Shown: one piece after another, positions 10,364-13,246 of the stretch
Layout of the letters: every line of letters starts with the position of its first letter
How positions within the stretch are numbered: position 1 is the stretch's first letter
Assembly (NCBI GenBank): GCA_029288335.1
Contig: JARIHJ010000020.1
Location: 1-13,246, forward strand
Reading direction: 5' to 3'
From: Candidatus Saccharimonadota bacterium
GTDB lineage: Bacteria; Patescibacteriota; Saccharimonadia; Saccharimonadales; UBA4665
DNA length: 13,246 nt
The notes under the pieces: model-generated
Seen by the model: the letters and a program-made list of their open reading frames with translations, nothing else
Database searches by the model: none
What the model was told of the DNA's origin: nothing
Program-made: the position numbers and the translations under genes

Positions 10364-12682
10364 ATGAGTGTCCAAGGTAAGTATATTGTCCTCGAAGGGC
10401 CGGAGGGCGTCGGTAAAACCACCCAGCTACAAGAGTTAGCTAGGCGAATGCGCGCCGCCGGACTAGCCGTGAGAACTTTACGGGAGCCCGATAGTCAGTC
10501 TGATTTAACGGCAAGGGCTATCCGTCAGCTAACCCAGGACCCGCAGTACCCGATGAACACCCGTACCGAAGTTTTGCTGTATAACGCTGCCAGAAGCCAA
10601 TCGCTCGAAGCCATCCGTAACAGCATCGAACACGGCGTCCACTGTCTGGTCGATCGCAATTATTTGACAACGCTGGCTATACAATTTTACGGCCGCGGCG
10701 ACGTCCCCGATTATTACACGATCAATAACATTATTAACTTCGCTGTTGGCGGCCTCGAGCCAGATTTAACTATTATTCTCGACGCGCCAGTTCAGACCCT
10801 AAAAGAACGCGCTAAGGATAGGTTAAACAAGGAACGCTTTGATAATCTGGATGACGCTTTCCTAGAAAGAGTTCGCGCCGGCTACCTCTGGGAAGCCAAG
10901 CAGCGCGGTTATCCGTTAGTCTACGCTAGCGATTCGGTGGAGCAGGTAGCCGATGCCATCTGGCAGCTCGCTAGTAAGGCCTTGGCGACCAGAAGCAGCG
11001 CCAGTGCAACTGCTGGCCCAGCTAGCCTTAAGCAAATCATCGATAATAAAACTACTAATTCACCGGCCAGCGCCGGTGATGAACCGCTAGTTAATAAACT
11101 TAAAAACGGCAGTTACAAGATCACCGAAGCCGGCGAAGCTTGGCTAGACGACGCGGTAACGAATGTAAGGGGTAATGTTTACGCCACACTTCACAAACTA
11201 GAAAGCGTCACCGCTGCGGCCGCCATGGCACGGTTATCTCGCCGCGGCGACGATATGCGCGTAACAATTCTAGACGAGTTTGCTGGCGAGGCGGAAAAAG
11301 ATGAACAGCTACTTCACCGCGTCATTACAGCTTATGGCGACGACAGCGTCCAACAGCTCGTCGGCCAGCACATTGTCGTCGAGAATGCCAGTAATTTATT
11401 AACCAAAAAACTGGAATGGGGTAGGCTGGCGGCTTATCTCGAGCAGTCGACGCGCTATATTTACTTCGACCAAAAGGACGAGCACGGCCATTACAAGTAT
11501 TACTTGCCACCAGAGTTCAAAGCGCCGACCCTCAAAAAATACACCAGGGCGATGGACCAAATTTTTGATCTGTATTCTGAAATGGTCAGGGAATTGACAG
11601 AATACATTCGTGAGCACGACAAAACGCCCAAAAAGCAGCAAGATGGCCCCTGGCGAAGCGCCACCAAAGCCCAGGCCTGTGATGCTGTCCGGTCGGTGTT
11701 GCCGGTAGCTACTAGAGCTACCGTAGGTATTTTCGCTAGCGGCCAAGCGCTCGAGTCGCTAATTATGCACCTCCTCGCCGATGAACTGCCGGAAGCTAGG
11801 ACCGTTGGCCAACAGATTTTAGAAGAGGCTAGAAAAGTTATTCCAATCTTTCTCGAGCGGGCTGACAAACCCGAGCGTGGCGGTGCGATGATCGCTTACC
11901 GAGCTAACACTTATAAGCAGGTACAAAAGTTAGCTGACAAATATCTACCGCCTAGTCATACTAGCGTCGTGCAAAGCGGCGCTGAGCTCGTCGACTATTC
12001 ACCTAGAAATGAGCTCGATATTGTCGCCGACATTCTCTACGAGCATTCTGATGAATCGCTGGAAAACTTGAAGAAACTAGTTGCGAACTGGGGCTACGCC
12101 AAAAAAGTCAAGATGCTAAAAACCTACTGCGGCGAGCGCTTGAACCGCCGCCACCGTCCAGGCCGTGCACTCGAGAAAATCCATTACAGCTGGGACATTG
12201 TTTGCGACTATGGCATTTTCCGTGACTTGCAGCGTCACCGAATGGTCGACGATCTCGAATATCAAGCACTGACACCGCGCTACGGCTACGACATTCCAAA
12301 AATCGTCGAAGACGCTGGCCTGGCCGACAAGTTCGAGCAATGCTTCGACATTTCTCTAAAACTTTACAGCCAATTACAGGCCGCCGATTATCCATTGCAG
12401 GCGCAATACGCCACGCTACTCGGCCACAGAATGCGCTGGAAGGTAACCTATAACGCTCGTGAGGCCTTTCATTTCCACGAACTACGCACCAGTCCGCAAG
12501 GCCATCCCGGCTACCGTAAATTAGTCAAATCAATGCACGACCAAGTCGCGAGCGTCCATCCGCTGCTAGCAGAAGCAATGAGATTCGTTAACCGTGACGA
12601 AGATCCTGAGCTCACGCGTCTTGCCGCCGAGCGCGCCGCCGCCTACAAGCTCGCCAAGCTTGACAACCAAAAAGCTGGCTAG
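10364..12682 (+). CDS. Fusion of thymidylate kinase with two tandem ThyX-like domains
   Basis: A 772-residue protein. Residues 1-205 are a thymidylate kinase: Walker A EGPEGVGKTT (11-20), REPDSQ (40-45) at the EPGGT position, VDRNYLTTLAIQ (96-107). A Ser/Ala-rich linker (206-245) leads to two ThyX-like (FAD-dependent thymidylate synthase) regions. The first (about 275-500) has LEQSTRY (359-365), matching the end of the RHRxxSxNExSxRY motif, but not its RHR. The second (about 600-745) has QRHRM (623-627) and LTPRY (636-640), plus NAREAFHFHELRTSPQ (697-712), matching the ThyX dUMP-binding block. ThyX makes dTMP from dUMP with methylenetetrahydrofolate, NADPH and FAD; the kinase makes dTDP from dTMP, so product could be handed over. 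ThyX alone is usually 200-250 residues as a homotetramer. The frame is continuous. Confidence 0.85.
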   Translation: MSVQGKYIVLEGPEGVGKTTQLQELARRMRAAGLAVRTLREPDSQSDLTARAIRQLTQDPQYPMNTRTEVLLYNAARSQSLEAIRNSIEHGVHCLVDRNYLTTLAIQFYGRGDVPDYYTINNIINFAVGGLEPDLTIILDAPVQTLKERAKDRLNKERFDNLDDAFLERVRAGYLWEAKQRGYPLVYASDSVEQVADAIWQLASKALATRSSASATAGPASLKQIIDNKTTNSPASAGDEPLVNKLKNGSYKITEAGEAWLDDAVTNVRGNVYATLHKLESVTAAAAMARLSRRGDDMRVTILDEFAGEAEKDEQLLHRVITAYGDDSVQQLVGQHIVVENASNLLTKKLEWGRLAAYLEQSTRYIYFDQKDEHGHYKYYLPPEFKAPTLKKYTRAMDQIFDLYSEMVRELTEYIREHDKTPKKQQDGPWRSATKAQACDAVRSVLPVATRATVGIFASGQALESLIMHLLADELPEARTVGQQILEEARKVIPIFLERADKPERGGAMIAYRANTYKQVQKLADKYLPPSHTSVVQSGAELVDYSPRNELDIVADILYEHSDESLENLKKLVANWGYAKKVKMLKTYCGERLNRRHRPGRALEKIHYSWDIVCDYGIFRDLQRHRMVDDLEYQALTPRYGYDIPKIVEDAGLADKFEQCFDISLKLYSQLQAADYPLQAQYATLLGHRMRWKVTYNAREAFHFHELRTSPQGHPGYRKLVKSMHDQVASVHPLLAEAMRFVNRDEDPELTRLAAERAAAYKLAKLDNQKAG

Positions 12683-12806
12683 TAGTATGGGCTACTAGTG
12701 GAAACTTTAGTGAAGCAGTTGATTATTATCCTAGGCCTTAAGGACTCATGCTTCGCTATAGTCGGAGCCTCGCGGAAATAACCGCCAGCATGAGCCCAAA
12801 AAGCAG
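12683..12806 (+). other. Gene-free stretch after the fusion gene, with pairing arms
   Basis: No gene is seen. CTCATGC (12745-12751) pairs perfectly with GCATGAG (12788-12794), enclosing GCGG (12772-12775) with CCGC (12782-12785). Together with the terminator hairpin downstream this resembles a structured 3' UTR of the fusion gene or a leader of the next gene. Confidence 0.35.
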
Positions 12807-12828
12807 GCTTCCGACCAGGAAGCTTTTT
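12807..12828 (+). terminator. Intrinsic terminator after the thymidylate kinase-ThyX gene
   Basis: GCTTCC (12807-12812) pairs with GGAAGC (12818-12823) around the loop GACCA, followed by five T. It lies 125 bases after the fusion gene's stop and only 9 bases before the ribosome binding site of the next gene, so it ends the dTTP unit or attenuates the next gene. Confidence 0.7.
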
Positions 12829-12847
12829 AAATTCAAGGGAGAAGTTT

Positions 12848-13114
12848 ATGTATACACCAGGCGAACAATCGACATTAGATAATCTTGTAATGTTCCCAGG
12901 AAGAGGCCCGGACAATCGCGGACTAATTGATCCTTCTCAGGCCATGATTGATGAAGAATTTGCCGCTCTAGTTGAGCAGGAGCGCGTTCTTCAGAGGGAG
13001 AAAACTGAGAACGAAATTGCACGAGTGGTGGCACAAGCTACAGTGACTGAACTATCCCCAGAGCTAGAAGAGGAGCGCGAGGATTACCTGCGCGATCTCC
13101 CGCACACCGATTAA
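12848..13114 (+). CDS. Unrecognised 88-residue acidic protein
   Basis: An 88-residue acidic protein with a strong ribosome binding site, GGGAG at 12837-12841. The first 30 residues are Gly/Pro-rich (VMFPGRGPDNRGLIDPS); residues 33-80 are strongly helical and charged (EEFAALVEQERVLQREKTEN), plausibly an amphipathic helix or coiled coil. No membrane segment and no family recognised. Because a terminator separates it from the fusion gene, it is probably an independent unit or controlled by that terminator. Confidence 0.6.
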   Translation: MYTPGEQSTLDNLVMFPGRGPDNRGLIDPSQAMIDEEFAALVEQERVLQREKTENEIARVVAQATVTELSPELEEEREDYLRDLPHTD

Positions 13115-13116
13115 TC

Positions 13117-13191
13117 ATGAGAACTAACATCCGAGAACAAGTTGGCGGCGCGACCGACGCAGAAATGCTAGTAACAAGTTGTGGCAATTAA
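13117..13191 (+). CDS. Possible 24-residue small ORF
   Basis: ATG at 13117, 2 bases after the preceding stop, opens a 24-codon frame (MRTNIREQVGGATDAEM to SCGN) ending in TAA at 13189-13191. There is no good Shine-Dalgarno and no recognised family; it may be a translationally coupled peptide or chance. Confidence 0.22.
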   Translation: MRTNIREQVGGATDAEMLVTSCGN

Positions 13192-13212
13192 TAAATTAAA
13201 AGGGAGATTGAT

Positions 13213-13246
13213 ATGTCAAAAGTAAACGTCTGGTATGGACCAGTAA
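13213..13246 (+). CDS. Start of a further gene, cut by the window edge
   Basis: ATG at 13213 follows GGGAG (13202-13206) in an AT-rich gap, the same strong ribosome binding site as at 12837. Eleven codons are visible (MSKVNVWYGPV) before the window ends. The product cannot be named. Confidence 0.5.
   Translation, partial: MSKVNVWYGPV

Noticed and set aside
1..13246. UGA reassignment, as in some Patescibacteria lineages
   Set aside because: The free thymidylate kinase and the dCTP deaminase-family gene both end naturally at TGA, and clear genes contain no in-frame TGA.
1..13246. CRISPR arrays, insertion sequences, toxin-antitoxin pairs
   Set aside because: No regularly spaced repeats or transposase is seen, and neither the zeta-like P-loop protein nor the RHH protein has an adjacent partner.

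Overview
The window reads like a chromosome segment of a small-genome bacterium, most likely of the Patescibacteria/CPR and possibly Candidatus Saccharibacteria. This is inference from gene content: a compact secE-nusG-rplK-rplA core, fused and duplicated nucleotide-metabolism genes, many small unrecognised proteins, and several genes whose -10 box sits 6-9 bases before the start codon with no Shine-Dalgarno. TGA ends at least two clear genes and the one tRNA is tRNA-Trp(CCA), so nothing points to UGA recoding.

Left part (1-2890): the tail of a probable glycosyltransferase on +, then three genes on -: a soluble PAS/histidine kinase, a YgjP-like zinc metallopeptidase and a P-loop kinase-like protein. 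A divergent switch point follows, with tRNA-Trp on +, a stem-rich 150-base intergenic stretch, and a 470-residue protein whose C-terminal domain looks like a C39-type cysteine peptidase.

Middle part (4670-8402): secE, nusG, rplK and rplA in the usual order, but interrupted by four small unrecognised genes: two between nusG and rplK, two between rplK and rplA. rplA encodes L1 with a charged N-terminal extension of about 90 residues and has its own promoter and a hairpin leader beside its ribosome binding site.

Right part (8460-13246): a ribbon-helix-helix protein on -, divergent from a run of dTTP-synthesis genes: a free thymidylate kinase, a dCTP deaminase-family protein, and a 772-residue fusion of thymidylate kinase to two tandem ThyX-like domains. 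Together these could take dCTP to dUTP/dUMP, dUMP to dTMP (ThyX) and dTMP to dTDP. The window ends with a strong terminator, a small acidic protein, a very short ORF and the first codons of another gene.

The most unusual items are the thymidylate kinase-ThyX-ThyX fusion with its split motif conservation, the recurrent leaderless-promoter architecture, the cytoplasmic C39-like protein beside tRNA-Trp, and a long imperfect inverted repeat between the dCTP deaminase and fusion genes.
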